A stretch of DNA of 19,454 nucleotides, taken from JAUREX01 sp044356825. GTDB taxonomy: Bacteria > Pseudomonadota > Alphaproteobacteria > Rhodobacterales > Rhodobacteraceae. The position numbers were made by a program, and so were the translations under genes. Below, piece by piece: positions 1 to 6,183 of the stretch. The stretch is taken from positions 1-19,454 of the forward strand of contig JBIKVM010000035.1 of NCBI GenBank assembly GCA_044356825.1, given 5' to 3'. Position 1 is the first letter of the stretch, and each line of letters starts with the position of its first letter. Under the pieces are notes generated by a model. That model saw only the letters and a program-made list of their open reading frames with translations, ran no database searches and was not told the origin of the DNA.

Positions 1-934
1 CGTCGGTGGGCGCGCCCGTATAGACGACTTCGCCCGAGGCCCCCGTCCGGTCGATCACGAGTGCCGCAAGCTGTGCGATGCTGAGCGCGCGCTCGCCCCC
101 GAGGTTGACGGGCTCCGACAGCCCGTCGGGCGCGGCCATCAGCGTCATCAGCCCCTCGACCAGATCGCCCACATAGCAAAAACTGCGCCGCTGCTGCCCG
201 TTGCCGTGGATGGTCAGCGGCACGCCGAGCAGCGCCTGCATCACGAAGGTCGGCACCACCCGACCATCGCCCGGCCCCATGCCCGGGCCGTAGGTGTTGA
301 AGATCCGTGCGATCCGGGTGCGCACGCCACGTTCGCGCCGCATCTCCTGAAAGAGCGTCTCGGCCGCGCGCTTGCCTTCGTCGTGATAGGCCTCGGGGCC
401 GAGCGGATCCGACAGCCCCGGCAAGATCTCGGGCACCGGCGTGGCGGGGGCCTCGCCATAGATCGCACCGCTCGAGGCCTGAAGGATCTTCGCCCCCGTC
501 CGCCCTGCCAGATCGAGCAGGTTGGCCGCCCCGACGATCGAGGTCGCGAAGGTGTGCAGCGGATCCGCCGCGCGCTGCCGCCCCGATCCCGGGCAGGCGA
601 GGTTATAGATCTCGTCCACCGGTTCGCCCGGATCGATGGGGTCGATCACGTCGTGGCGGATGAAGAGGAAATCCGGATGGTTCATGAGGTCGGCGATCGC
701 CTCGCGCCGCCCTGTCTCCAGATTGTCGAGGCAGATCACCCGCGCCCCGCGCGAAATCAGCCGGCGGCACAGATGCGCCCCGATGAACCCCGCCCCCCCA
801 GCAACCAGAACGGTCGGAGCACGAGGGAACGGTGCAGCCTGCGCGCGAGGGGTGGCATCCGCCGGCAGAGGGGCGTGCGCCTCTGCGGCCCCCCGCCCCG
901 CCATCTGGCCACGATTGCCTGCCGGGCCGGTCAT
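1..934 (-). CDS. Extended-SDR NAD-dependent epimerase/dehydratase, UDP-glucuronate decarboxylase-like (3' end cut off)
   Basis: Reading the minus strand from ATG at 934 gives at least 311 residues and the frame leaves the window still open. Residues 46-52 form the Rossmann motif GGAGFIG. Further on are an NLACPGSG-type segment, ASSGAIYGE, and ARIFNTYGPGM followed by GRVVPTFV, all typical of UDP-glucuronate decarboxylase/UDP-sugar epimerase enzymes that make nucleotide sugars for surface polysaccharide. The expected YxxxK active site is irregular: the sequence is AYHDEGK (Tyr183, Lys188), so the Tyr is one residue out of register and His184 sits at the normal place. The start ATG overlaps the TGA of the upstream small gene as ATGA (931-934), which suggests translational coupling. 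About 40 low-complexity residues precede the Rossmann fold; Met11 (904) is an alternative start. The family assignment is firm; the exact substrate is inferred. Confidence 0.85.
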   Translation of the reverse strand, partial: MTGPAGNRGQMAGRGAAEAHAPLPADATPRAQAAPFPRAPTVLVAGGAGFIGAHLCRRLISRGARVICLDNLETGRREAIADLMNHPDFLFIRHDVIDPIDPGEPVDEIYNLACPGSGRQRAADPLHTFATSIVGAANLLDLAGRTGAKILQASSGAIYGEAPATPVPEILPGLSDPLGPEAYHDEGKRAAETLFQEMRRERGVRTRIARIFNTYGPGMGPGDGRVVPTFVMQALLGVPLTIHGNGQQRRSFCYVGDLVEGLMTLMAAPDGLSEPVNLGGERALSIAQLAALVIDRTGASGEVVYTGAPTD

Positions 935-1248
935 CTGCCCGGTCCGGCGGCGCCGATGCTGCCGATCAGGCCATCGCGGACCGTCGGCAGCACGAGGGGG
1001 CCAAGCGGTGCGAGCGTGCTCAGATCGAAGGCGATCTGAGCCGCCACGGGGGGTTGCGGCGCCGGCGCCGGCGGGGCGGGTGGCGCATCCGGCTGGGCCG
1101 CGGCCCCGGGAGCGATTTGCGGCACCCAGACGTTGCGGCCTGCCTGGCCGAGTTGCGGCGCATTTACCCGCGCATCGAGCGCACGCGCCGTCGGCGCAGC
1201 ACCAAGGCTTGCGAGAACGACGGCGCACAGGACGATTCGACCTCTCAT
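931..1248 (-). CDS. Small secreted proline-rich protein of unknown function
   Basis: This encodes 105 residues. I chose the ATG at 1248 because GGAGG lies about 7 bases before it on the minus strand; an in-frame ATG at 1278 has no such site. Residues 1-23 look like a Sec signal peptide, with a hydrophobic core rich in Val, Leu and Ala and an ARA cleavage region. The mature part has a Pro/Ala-rich stretch in the middle (PPAPPAPAPQPP) and a hydrophobic C-terminal third. I recognise no family. Its TGA overlaps the ATG of the SDR enzyme (ATGA), so the two are probably one operon. It diverges from the curlin gene at 1496, and the 247-base gap between them must hold both promoters. A periplasmic or surface role is inferred only from the signal peptide. 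Confidence 0.65.
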   Translation of the reverse strand: MRGRIVLCAVVLASLGAAPTARALDARVNAPQLGQAGRNVWVPQIAPGAAAQPDAPPAPPAPAPQPPVAAQIAFDLSTLAPLGPLVLPTVRDGLIGSIGAAGPGR

Positions 1249-1455
1249 GGGGACCTCCGGCTGGAATATCCCCCGCATACCCCGCGCCCGCGCATCCGGG
1301 ACTGGCGGCCGTCACACCCTCTGCGGGTTCGTCCGCCCACCTCCCGAGGATTGACTAGCAAGACCACCCGAGATCGCCGCTCGGTTCCCCCAATCCCTCC
1401 AATATCGGGCGGGCCGACCCCCCGAATAGGTTCAACAGGCCTCGAAGGAGGCGGG

Positions 1456-1469
1456 CGCACGGACGTGCG
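1456..1469. promoter_or_regulatory. 14-bp dyad (CGCACG-GA-CGTGCG) upstream of the csgA-like gene
   Basis: This is a perfect 6-bp inverted repeat with a 2-base centre, about 27 bases before the curlin ATG and just before its AAGGAG ribosome site (1484-1489). It could be an operator or a short 5'-UTR hairpin; no known binding motif is recognised. The rest of the 1249-1495 gap has a TTGACT at 1351-1356 but no convincing -10 partner. Confidence 0.25.
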
Positions 1470-1495
1470 TCCCGTTCATCACCAAGGAGAAACCA

Positions 1496-2407
1496 ATGGT
1501 TCGACTTCTTTCCACCGCGAGCGCGCTCGCAGTCCTCGCCGCTTCGGCAGCCGTCGCCAACCCGACCGCCACGTCGGGTGTCGGATCGAGCTCGCTCAGC
1601 GGCCCGAACGAAGCCAGCACGGCCATCATCGGGGAATCGGCGCTTGCCGAAGTCACGAACGGGGCGCCTCCGGGCTTCTTCCGCCGCCTCGCGATCGCCG
1701 AAGTGGGCAACAGCGTGATCGCCTCGACAACGGGCGACGACGTGGGCCTTGGCAACTTCGCGACCGAGACGGTTGCCATCAACTCGCCCGCCAATACCAA
1801 CGCCCAGTTCCAGTATGGCATGAACAACAATGCCATCAACCTGCAGTCGGGCTCGTTCCAGCAGTCGGCGACGCTGCAGATCGGCGATGACAACGCGGCC
1901 CTCATCAGCCAGACCTTCGTCGGCAACGAAGGCGCGATCGCGCAAGTGGGCGACGACAACAACGGCGCCATCGTGCAGGACGGCGAGGACAACGGCGCCG
2001 CCATCGCGATGCTCGGGGATGGGAACACCTCGTTCGGTCTTCAGGAGGGCGGTGACACCGACACCTATCCGGGCGGCAACTTCCTTGCCCACGGCCAGTT
2101 CGGCAACGCCAACAGCGCCGTCACCTTCCAGGATGGCGAGGCCAACACGGCGGCCTCGCTGCAGCTCGGAAACGGGAACGCCTCGTTCATCTCGCAGGGT
2201 GGCGGCCTGACGGTGTCGCTCGGCGCGCTGAACGGCTCGACCTTCGGCGGCACGGTGCCTGCAGGCATCATCGTCAGCGGGTCGGCGATCGGCGGTCTTG
2301 GCGCCACCGCGAACGCGGCCGCGAGCCTTCAGCTGGGCAACGGCCACAAGAGCGCGATCCTGCAGACCGGCACGGGCAACCAGGCCATCAACTTCCAGAC
2401 GCCCTGA
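1496..2407 (+). CDS. csgA: Curlin-repeat protein, major curli fibre subunit (CsgA-like)
   Basis: This encodes 303 residues, started at an ATG 6 bases after AAGGAG. Residues 1-21 are a Sec signal peptide (cleavage near AVA-N). From about residue 100 on there are irregular curlin repeats of the type Q-x-G-x-x-N-x-A: for example LQIGDDNAALISQ (127-139), IAQVGDDNNGAIVQ, LQLGNGNASFISQ (222-234) and LQLGNGHKSAILQ (278-290). In CsgA and CsgB such repeats stack into a beta-solenoid that polymerises as extracellular amyloid. The protein is about twice the length of enteric CsgA: it has an extra N-terminal region with few repeats (22-100) and a repeat-free Gly/Ala/Ser loop at about 236-274. The partner genes csgH, csgB, csgF and csgG follow. 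A strong hairpin right after the stop may keep its transcript separate from the export genes. Being the major rather than the minor subunit is inferred from length and position. Confidence 0.85.
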   Translation: MVRLLSTASALAVLAASAAVANPTATSGVGSSSLSGPNEASTAIIGESALAEVTNGAPPGFFRRLAIAEVGNSVIASTTGDDVGLGNFATETVAINSPANTNAQFQYGMNNNAINLQSGSFQQSATLQIGDDNAALISQTFVGNEGAIAQVGDDNNGAIVQDGEDNGAAIAMLGDGNTSFGLQEGGDTDTYPGGNFLAHGQFGNANSAVTFQDGEANTAASLQLGNGNASFISQGGGLTVSLGALNGSTFGGTVPAGIIVSGSAIGGLGATANAAASLQLGNGHKSAILQTGTGNQAINFQTP

Positions 2408-2421
2408 CGACAGGCACGGCG

Positions 2422-2443
2422 GGGGGCGGCGCAAGCCGCCCCC
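2422..2443 (+). terminator. GC-rich hairpin after csgA-like gene
   Basis: GGGGGCGGC pairs perfectly over 9 bp with GCCGCCCCC across a GCAA tetraloop, 14 bases after the csgA stop. No run of T follows, so it may act as a 3' mRNA-stabilising hairpin or a partial terminator rather than a full intrinsic terminator. Confidence 0.6.
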
Positions 2444-2463
2444 TCAGCCTTCGGCGCGCCCGG

Positions 2464-2477
2464 GTGATCGGGGTCAC
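2464..2477. promoter_or_regulatory. Crp/Fnr-type palindrome (GTGAT-CGGG-GTCAC) upstream of csgH
   Basis: GTGAT-N4-GTCAC resembles the TTGAT-N4-ATCAA boxes of the FNR/FixK family with G/C at the outer positions. It lies 67 bases before the csgH-like start. The site and the 14 bases after it match the block at 6732 upstream of hsp20 at 24 of 28 positions. That the csgH-B-F-G genes have their own promoter here is inferred. Confidence 0.45.
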
Positions 2478-2530
2478 GGCGGATCGGTGCGCGGCAGTCT
2501 ATGCACGGATCATCGCTCGAAGGTGTCCCG

Positions 2531-2890
2531 ATGCTTGCCTTTCATGGCTCCGCCCTTGCTGCGCTTGCCGCACTCGCCCATGCCGGGCCGATGCTGGATC
2601 GGTGCAGTTTCGCCACCGCGCATCAAGATGGCACGATCGCCCTTCACGCTCTCGTTCACGGGCCTGGCGCGACAGCCGGCAGCTATTCCCTTTCGGTTGA
2701 GGTCCTCGGACCCGGTGGGCGCTCGATCGTTTCGCAGGGCGGGGATTTCCGCATACCTGCCGGCTCCGATAGCGCCCTCGTCAGCGTGATGCACACCAGT
2801 TCCGGGGCGGGCGCCCATCTTGTCGCGCGTCTCATCGCAACCGCGGGCGGGCGCGACGTCGTCTGCGCCATCGACCTGCCGCAGGAGTGA
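2531..2890 (+). CDS. csgH: CsgH-like curli amyloid-inhibiting chaperone
   Basis: This encodes 119 residues from the ATG at 2531, preceded by a GAAGGT ribosome site; an in-frame ATG at 2501 would only lengthen the N-terminus ahead of the signal peptide. Residues 1-18 form a short signal peptide. The mature domain is about 100 residues of likely beta-sandwich, with one cysteine at the start (Cys25) and one near the end (Cys112), as expected of the CsgC/CsgH family. In that family the small periplasmic protein stops premature fibre formation by curlin during export. The call rests on the overall pattern, the size and the position between two curlin genes; the sequence itself is poorly conserved in this family. 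Its stop is 6 bases before the csgB-like ATG, so the two are surely co-transcribed. Confidence 0.7.
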   Translation: MLAFHGSALAALAALAHAGPMLDRCSFATAHQDGTIALHALVHGPGATAGSYSLSVEVLGPGGRSIVSQGGDFRIPAGSDSALVSVMHTSSGAGAHLVARLIATAGGRDVVCAIDLPQE

Positions 2891-2896
2891 ACGATC

Positions 2897-3481
2897 ATGC
2901 CCTTGCAGACTGCCACCCGCCCCGTCCCGACATGTCGCCGCGCGCTCGGGGCGCTTGCGCTGGCCGCCGCGCTGACACCTCTGCCGCTCGCTGCGGGTGA
3001 TATCGAGCTGCCCGTCGACGCGGTGTCGATCTTCCATCTCGCGACGCAGCCGCGCGTCCTGCCCGAGCAGATCCCGATGCCCTCGCGGGTCGGGGCACGG
3101 CCCCGGCCCGCGAGCAACTCTGCCATCTTGCAGGCGGGAACCGGGAACCGCGCCTACAGCGGCGCGATGGCGAGCCCTGGCGCCGTCCTTGGCACCTTCC
3201 AGACCGGTGAGGCCAACACCGCCCAGGCCGCCATCCTCGAATCGCCGGGCAGCGCGATCGCCCAGACGCAGATCGGCGACGGGAACATCTCGGTCGTCGG
3301 CATCATCGGCGGGCGCGAGAACACCATCGCCACCGGACAGATCGGCAACGCGCTCGGGGTTGCGATCGGGCTGGTCGATTCGATCCGCACCCAGATCACC
3401 TATGGCCAGACCGGGCAGGGCTATTCGGGCGGGATCGTCATCCTGAACGCTCCGGCCGGAACCGTCATCACCCTCAACTGA
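2897..3481 (+). CDS. csgB: Second curlin-repeat protein, probable minor subunit/nucleator (CsgB-like)
   Basis: This encodes 194 residues, with CAGGAG upstream of the ATG that overlaps the end of csgH. A signal peptide covers about residues 1-33. Curlin-type units then follow: SNSAILQAGTGNRA (73-86), GTFQTGEANTAQ, AIAQTQIGDGNISV and ATGQIGNALG. Between the signal peptide and the first repeat is a stretch of about 40 residues with many prolines. Fewer and more degenerate repeats than in the 1496 gene fit a CsgB-like nucleator that anchors fibres at the cell surface. That division of labour is inferred from the family, not shown by the sequence. The csgF-like gene begins 22 bases downstream. Confidence 0.75.
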   Translation: MPLQTATRPVPTCRRALGALALAAALTPLPLAAGDIELPVDAVSIFHLATQPRVLPEQIPMPSRVGARPRPASNSAILQAGTGNRAYSGAMASPGAVLGTFQTGEANTAQAAILESPGSAIAQTQIGDGNISVVGIIGGRENTIATGQIGNALGVAIGLVDSIRTQITYGQTGQGYSGGIVILNAPAGTVITLN

Positions 3482-3503
3482 ACAGCAAAGAAAGGATCCG
3501 AAG

Positions 3504-3815
3504 ATGGAGTTGCGCCACATGGTTCGTGCGGGTCTGGCTGCTGCGGTCGTGGCGGGGGTGCTTGCGCCCGCCGCGGCATCGGAACTGATCTATCGGCCGC
3601 TCAATCCCTCGTTCGGCGGCAACCCGAACCTCTCGGCGCATCTGATCGGCCTGGCGCAGATCCAGAACAAGCACGCCCAGTCGAATGGCGGTGGGGGCGG
3701 TGCGGGCATTCCGCAGATCACCTTTCCGCCGATCATGATCGACCTCGGCGGCACCCTCCCGGTCGAGGAGGACAGCGCGCCGGCGCCTGCCGGCAGCATG
3801 GCCGTGATGAACTGA
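3504..3815 (+). CDS. csgF: CsgF-like curli assembly protein
   Basis: This encodes 103 residues, with AAAGGAT about 9 bases before the ATG. Residues 1-26 form a signal peptide. The mature N-terminus reads ELIYRPLNPSFGGNPNLSAHLIGLAQIQN, quoted here in parts: the stretch NPSFGGNP (34-41) and the following AQIQN (51-55) are the hallmark of CsgF, the small protein that sits in the CsgG pore and links it to the nucleator. A Gly/Asn linker (61-67) follows, then a short C-terminal part. At about 77 mature residues it is shorter than enteric CsgF, so part of the usual C-terminal region is reduced. An alternative start is Met6 (3519). Gene order csgB-csgF-csgG supports the call. A 110-base gap without obvious signals separates it from csgG. 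Confidence 0.85.
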   Translation: MELRHMVRAGLAAAVVAGVLAPAAASELIYRPLNPSFGGNPNLSAHLIGLAQIQNKHAQSNGGGGGAGIPQITFPPIMIDLGGTLPVEEDSAPAPAGSMAVMN

Positions 3816-3925
3816 ACCCCGTCCGAACCTGCGTCCGAACGCGCGTTCCATCCCCGTCGCGCCGCCGCCTCCGTCGCGTCGTGCTGCGGCGTGACCGTCT
3901 TGATTGCCACAACCCCGAGGATGCC

Positions 3926-4894
3926 ATGACCCTGCCGGAACCGGGCCGACCGGCCCTTGCCCTGTGCCTGCTTGCCGCCCTCTCGGCTTGCAGCACCCCC
4001 CAGACAGCCTTCGAAGCCGCGATCGAGCCACCGTCGGCCGAGACGATGACCCGTGCGGGCAGCGCCCTTAACTCGCTGCCGCCGCCGCGGCGCAAGGTTG
4101 ATGTCGCGGTTTATGCCTTTCCCGATCAGACCGGCGCGCAAAAGCCCAACGATTTCGTTGCGGAATTCTCCAAGGCGGTGACGCAGGGCGCCGATGCGAT
4201 CCTCATCGACGTGCTGAAATCGACGTCAGCCTCCCGTTGGTTCACGGTCCTCGAGCGGGGGGGCCTCAGCAATCTCGTGACCGAGCGTAACCTGATCGAG
4301 GCAATGCACCGCAGCTACAACGGTCAGGCGACCTCGCCGCTGCCGCCGATGCGCTTTGCCGGTGTCCTGCTCGAAGGCGGAATCGTCGGCTTCGACAGCA
4401 ACGTCGAGACGGGGGGCAGGGGGGCAGCGCTGCTTGGGATCGGGGCCTCGACCCAGTTCCGGCGCGACAAGGTCACCGTCTCGCTCCGCGCCGTCAGCGT
4501 CAACACCGGCGAGGTGCTTGCCTCCGTCATGGCAACCAAGACCGTCTATTCGGTTCTGGGGCAGGGGTCTGTCTTTCGCTATGTCGCGACCGACGAGATC
4601 CTCGAGCTCGAGGCGGGCGTGTCGCGCAACGAGCCCGTCGGCCTTGCCGTGCGCCAGGCCATCGAGCTTGCGGTCTATCGCCTGATCGTCGAGGGGGCGG
4701 AAGCGGGGCTTTGGTCTTTTGCGGATCAGGCGCGCCAGGCCGAGGTCATCCGCCGCTACCGCGACGCGGGACGCGGCGTGCCCGATCCGGCAGCCGCTCC
4801 CCACGCAGCCCCGCCTGCGACACCTGCGCCCGCAGCGCCTGGTCCGCAAGCCGGCGCTGTCCGAGCCACCGCGGAGCAGCGCCATGCCGGCTGA
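3926..4894 (+). CDS. csgG: CsgG curli secretion channel, outer-membrane lipoprotein
   Basis: This encodes 322 residues from the ATG at 3926, with GAGG 5 bases before it. The lipobox LSAC places the lipidated cysteine at 22. The body follows CsgG closely: SRWFTVLERGGLSNLVTERNL (103-123), the GFDSNVETGGRGA segment (155-167), GIGASTQ (171-177), and VNTGEVLASV followed by KTVYSV. CsgG forms a nonameric outer-membrane pore that exports curlins. In the constriction loop (KPNDFVAEFSK, 73-83) Phe81 matches the conserved Phe56 of the E. coli mature protein, but the Asn55 position is Glu80 and the loop seems one residue longer. The C-terminus carries an extra Ala/Pro-rich tail (287-322). The last 11 bases overlap the next gene, which implies coupled expression. 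The alignment to E. coli is from memory. Confidence 0.93.
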   Translation: MTLPEPGRPALALCLLAALSACSTPQTAFEAAIEPPSAETMTRAGSALNSLPPPRRKVDVAVYAFPDQTGAQKPNDFVAEFSKAVTQGADAILIDVLKSTSASRWFTVLERGGLSNLVTERNLIEAMHRSYNGQATSPLPPMRFAGVLLEGGIVGFDSNVETGGRGAALLGIGASTQFRRDKVTVSLRAVSVNTGEVLASVMATKTVYSVLGQGSVFRYVATDEILELEAGVSRNEPVGLAVRQAIELAVYRLIVEGAEAGLWSFADQARQAEVIRRYRDAGRGVPDPAAAPHAAPPATPAPAAPGPQAGAVRATAEQRHAG

Positions 4895-5468
4895 TCTCAT
4901 TCCACCGCTGCGCTGCGCCGCGACCCTTGTCGCGGCGGTCTGCGCCCTCGGCCTCGGGCAGGCCCAGACTGCGGCCCAGACTGCGGTCCAGACTGCGGTC
5001 CAGACTGCGGTCCCCGTCCCGGCCGAGCGCCGCCCCTCGGGCGACTGGATGATCGAATGCTTCGACGATCCGCAACTCGAGGCGCCCTGCCAGATCTATC
5101 AGCGCGTCACCTACCGCCCGGCGGGCAGCGTGGCAGAGCCTGTCGTCGTCCTCATCGCCGCGCTGGCCTATCGCGGAGGGCTCCTGCACCTCGAGATCGC
5201 GCTGCCGCTCGGCTTTGATCTCGGGCAGGGCGCCCTTCTGGGGATCGGCGAGCAGTCCTTTGCCCTGCCGGTGTCGCGCTGTACCGTGCGCGGCTGCATC
5301 GTCGAAGGGCAACTCGGCGATGCGCTGGCCCGCAGTCTCGAGGCCGAGACGCGCGTTGGCGTGACGGTGAACGTGCCCGGGATCGGGCCCTTCCTCATGC
5401 CCATCTCCATGACAGGATATCGCGAGGCGCTCGCGTCCATCCGCCCCGCCCCGCCGGCGGGGGGATAG
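4884..5468 (+). CDS. IalB-family (invasion-associated locus B) secreted protein
   Basis: This encodes 194 residues. The ATG at 4884 lies inside the end of csgG (11-base overlap), preceded by GGAG. Residues 1-27 form a signal peptide (cleavage near GQA-Q). Residues 28-43 are a QTAV tandem repeat. The mature domain begins GDWMIECF and contains the family's paired cysteines, C59/C69 and C133/C138 (SRCTVRGC), plus the FALPVSRC segment typical of IalB proteins in Alphaproteobacteria. The family is periplasmic or surface-located and its biochemical role is not established. Its place directly after csgG, where some curli operons have csgE, suggests it may serve curli export, but that is inference from position only. 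CsgE itself is not recognisable here. Confidence 0.75.
   Translation: MPADLIPPLRCAATLVAAVCALGLGQAQTAAQTAVQTAVQTAVPVPAERRPSGDWMIECFDDPQLEAPCQIYQRVTYRPAGSVAEPVVVLIAALAYRGGLLHLEIALPLGFDLGQGALLGIGEQSFALPVSRCTVRGCIVEGQLGDALARSLEAETRVGVTVNVPGIGPFLMPISMTGYREALASIRPAPPAGG
4965..5012 (+). repeat. 12-bp tandem repeat, four copies, inside the IalB-like gene
   Basis: The unit CAGACTGCGGTC occurs four times in direct succession; the first copy ends GCC instead of GTC. It encodes QTA(A/V) right after the signal peptide. Because the unit is a multiple of three, gain or loss of copies would change linker length without shifting the frame. Confidence 0.95.
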
Positions 5469-5498
5469 GCCGCGCGGCCCGGAGTGCTGGAACATCCC

Positions 5499-6170
5499 AT
5501 GTCCCCCTCTGCCGTGACAAGTCACCGCTGGCTGGTGTTCACCTCGAACACGCTCGAGCGCACGACGCTCGCGCGCCTGCTTGGTGCAATCGGGCTTGAT
5601 GTTGTCTTTGCTGGCGGGCTCGATGCGCGCGCCATCTCGACTGCGCGCCGGCACGCCGAGGAGGCAGGAATCGTTATCGGCCTCGGCCAGCGCGATCTGG
5701 CCGACGGACGGGCGCGGGCGGTCTTCGAGGCCTTTCCCGAGGCGCCCGTCATCCTCTTCTTCCGCGACCACGCCGGCGTGCCCGACGGGTTCGACCTGCC
5801 GCCCAACGTCATCGGCACGCTCGGAGCGGATGCGACCGAGGATGTCGCGGCGCACGCGCTGTCGCTGATCCGGCTGGGCTATGGGGTGCTCGCGCAAGAC
5901 GGGTTTGCGCTGCGCGCCCGGCCGGGCGGGGCGGCTGTGGCGCGCCTCGCGCCGGGCGTCCTGACGCGGCGCGAGCGCGAGGTGGCCGCCTTCATCTGCG
6001 AGGGGGCATCGAACAAGGAAATTGCCCGGCGGCTCGGCCTGTCGTCCAACACGGTCAACGCCCATGTCAGCGCGATCCTGCGCAAGCTCGGGGCGAGGAA
6101 CCGCATCGAGGTTGCCATTCGGCTGTCCGACGGGGCGGCGCAGGCCGCCGCCCATCATCCTCAGATCTGA
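5499..6170 (+). CDS. LuxR-type transcription regulator with degenerate receiver domain (CsgD-like in architecture)
   Basis: This encodes 223 residues from the ATG at 5499, with TGGAA about 6 bases before it; a GTG at 5484 is an alternative. Residues 10-130 keep the alternating hydrophobic pattern of a response-regulator receiver, but the usual phosphoacceptor Asp is missing: the corresponding strand reads IVIGLGQRDL (58-67). The acidic pair near the N-terminus is also absent (VFTSNT). Residues 154-212 are a standard GerE/LuxR helix-turn-helix: LTRREREVAAFI, SNKEIARRLGLSSNTVNAHV and ILRKLGARNRIE. CsgD, the curli activator of enterics, also has a non-phosphorylated receiver plus LuxR domain. 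The gene lies 30 bases after the IalB-like gene on the same strand, so a role in curli control is likely but inferred. Confidence 0.8.
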   Translation: MSPSAVTSHRWLVFTSNTLERTTLARLLGAIGLDVVFAGGLDARAISTARRHAEEAGIVIGLGQRDLADGRARAVFEAFPEAPVILFFRDHAGVPDGFDLPPNVIGTLGADATEDVAAHALSLIRLGYGVLAQDGFALRARPGGAAVARLAPGVLTRREREVAAFICEGASNKEIARRLGLSSNTVNAHVSAILRKLGARNRIEVAIRLSDGAAQAAAHHPQI

Positions 6171-6183
6171 GCGGGTGGGTGCC

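Noticed and set aside
206..1039. Plus-strand open frames over the SDR enzyme
   Set aside because: Arg/Pro-rich shadow frames; the minus strand encodes a clear Rossmann-fold enzyme through the same bases.
1351..1379. TTGACT as the -35 of a csgA promoter
   Set aside because: No reasonable -10 hexamer lies 16-18 bases downstream, so it was not listed as a promoter.
2510..3520. Minus-strand open frame of 336 codons opposite csgH and csgB
   Set aside because: No recognisable domain and atypical composition; the plus-strand frames carry signal peptides and curlin repeats.
4746..6158. Minus-strand open frame of 470 codons opposite the IalB-like and LuxR genes
   Set aside because: Low-complexity Arg/Gly composition and no domain; the plus-strand genes here have clear domain signatures.
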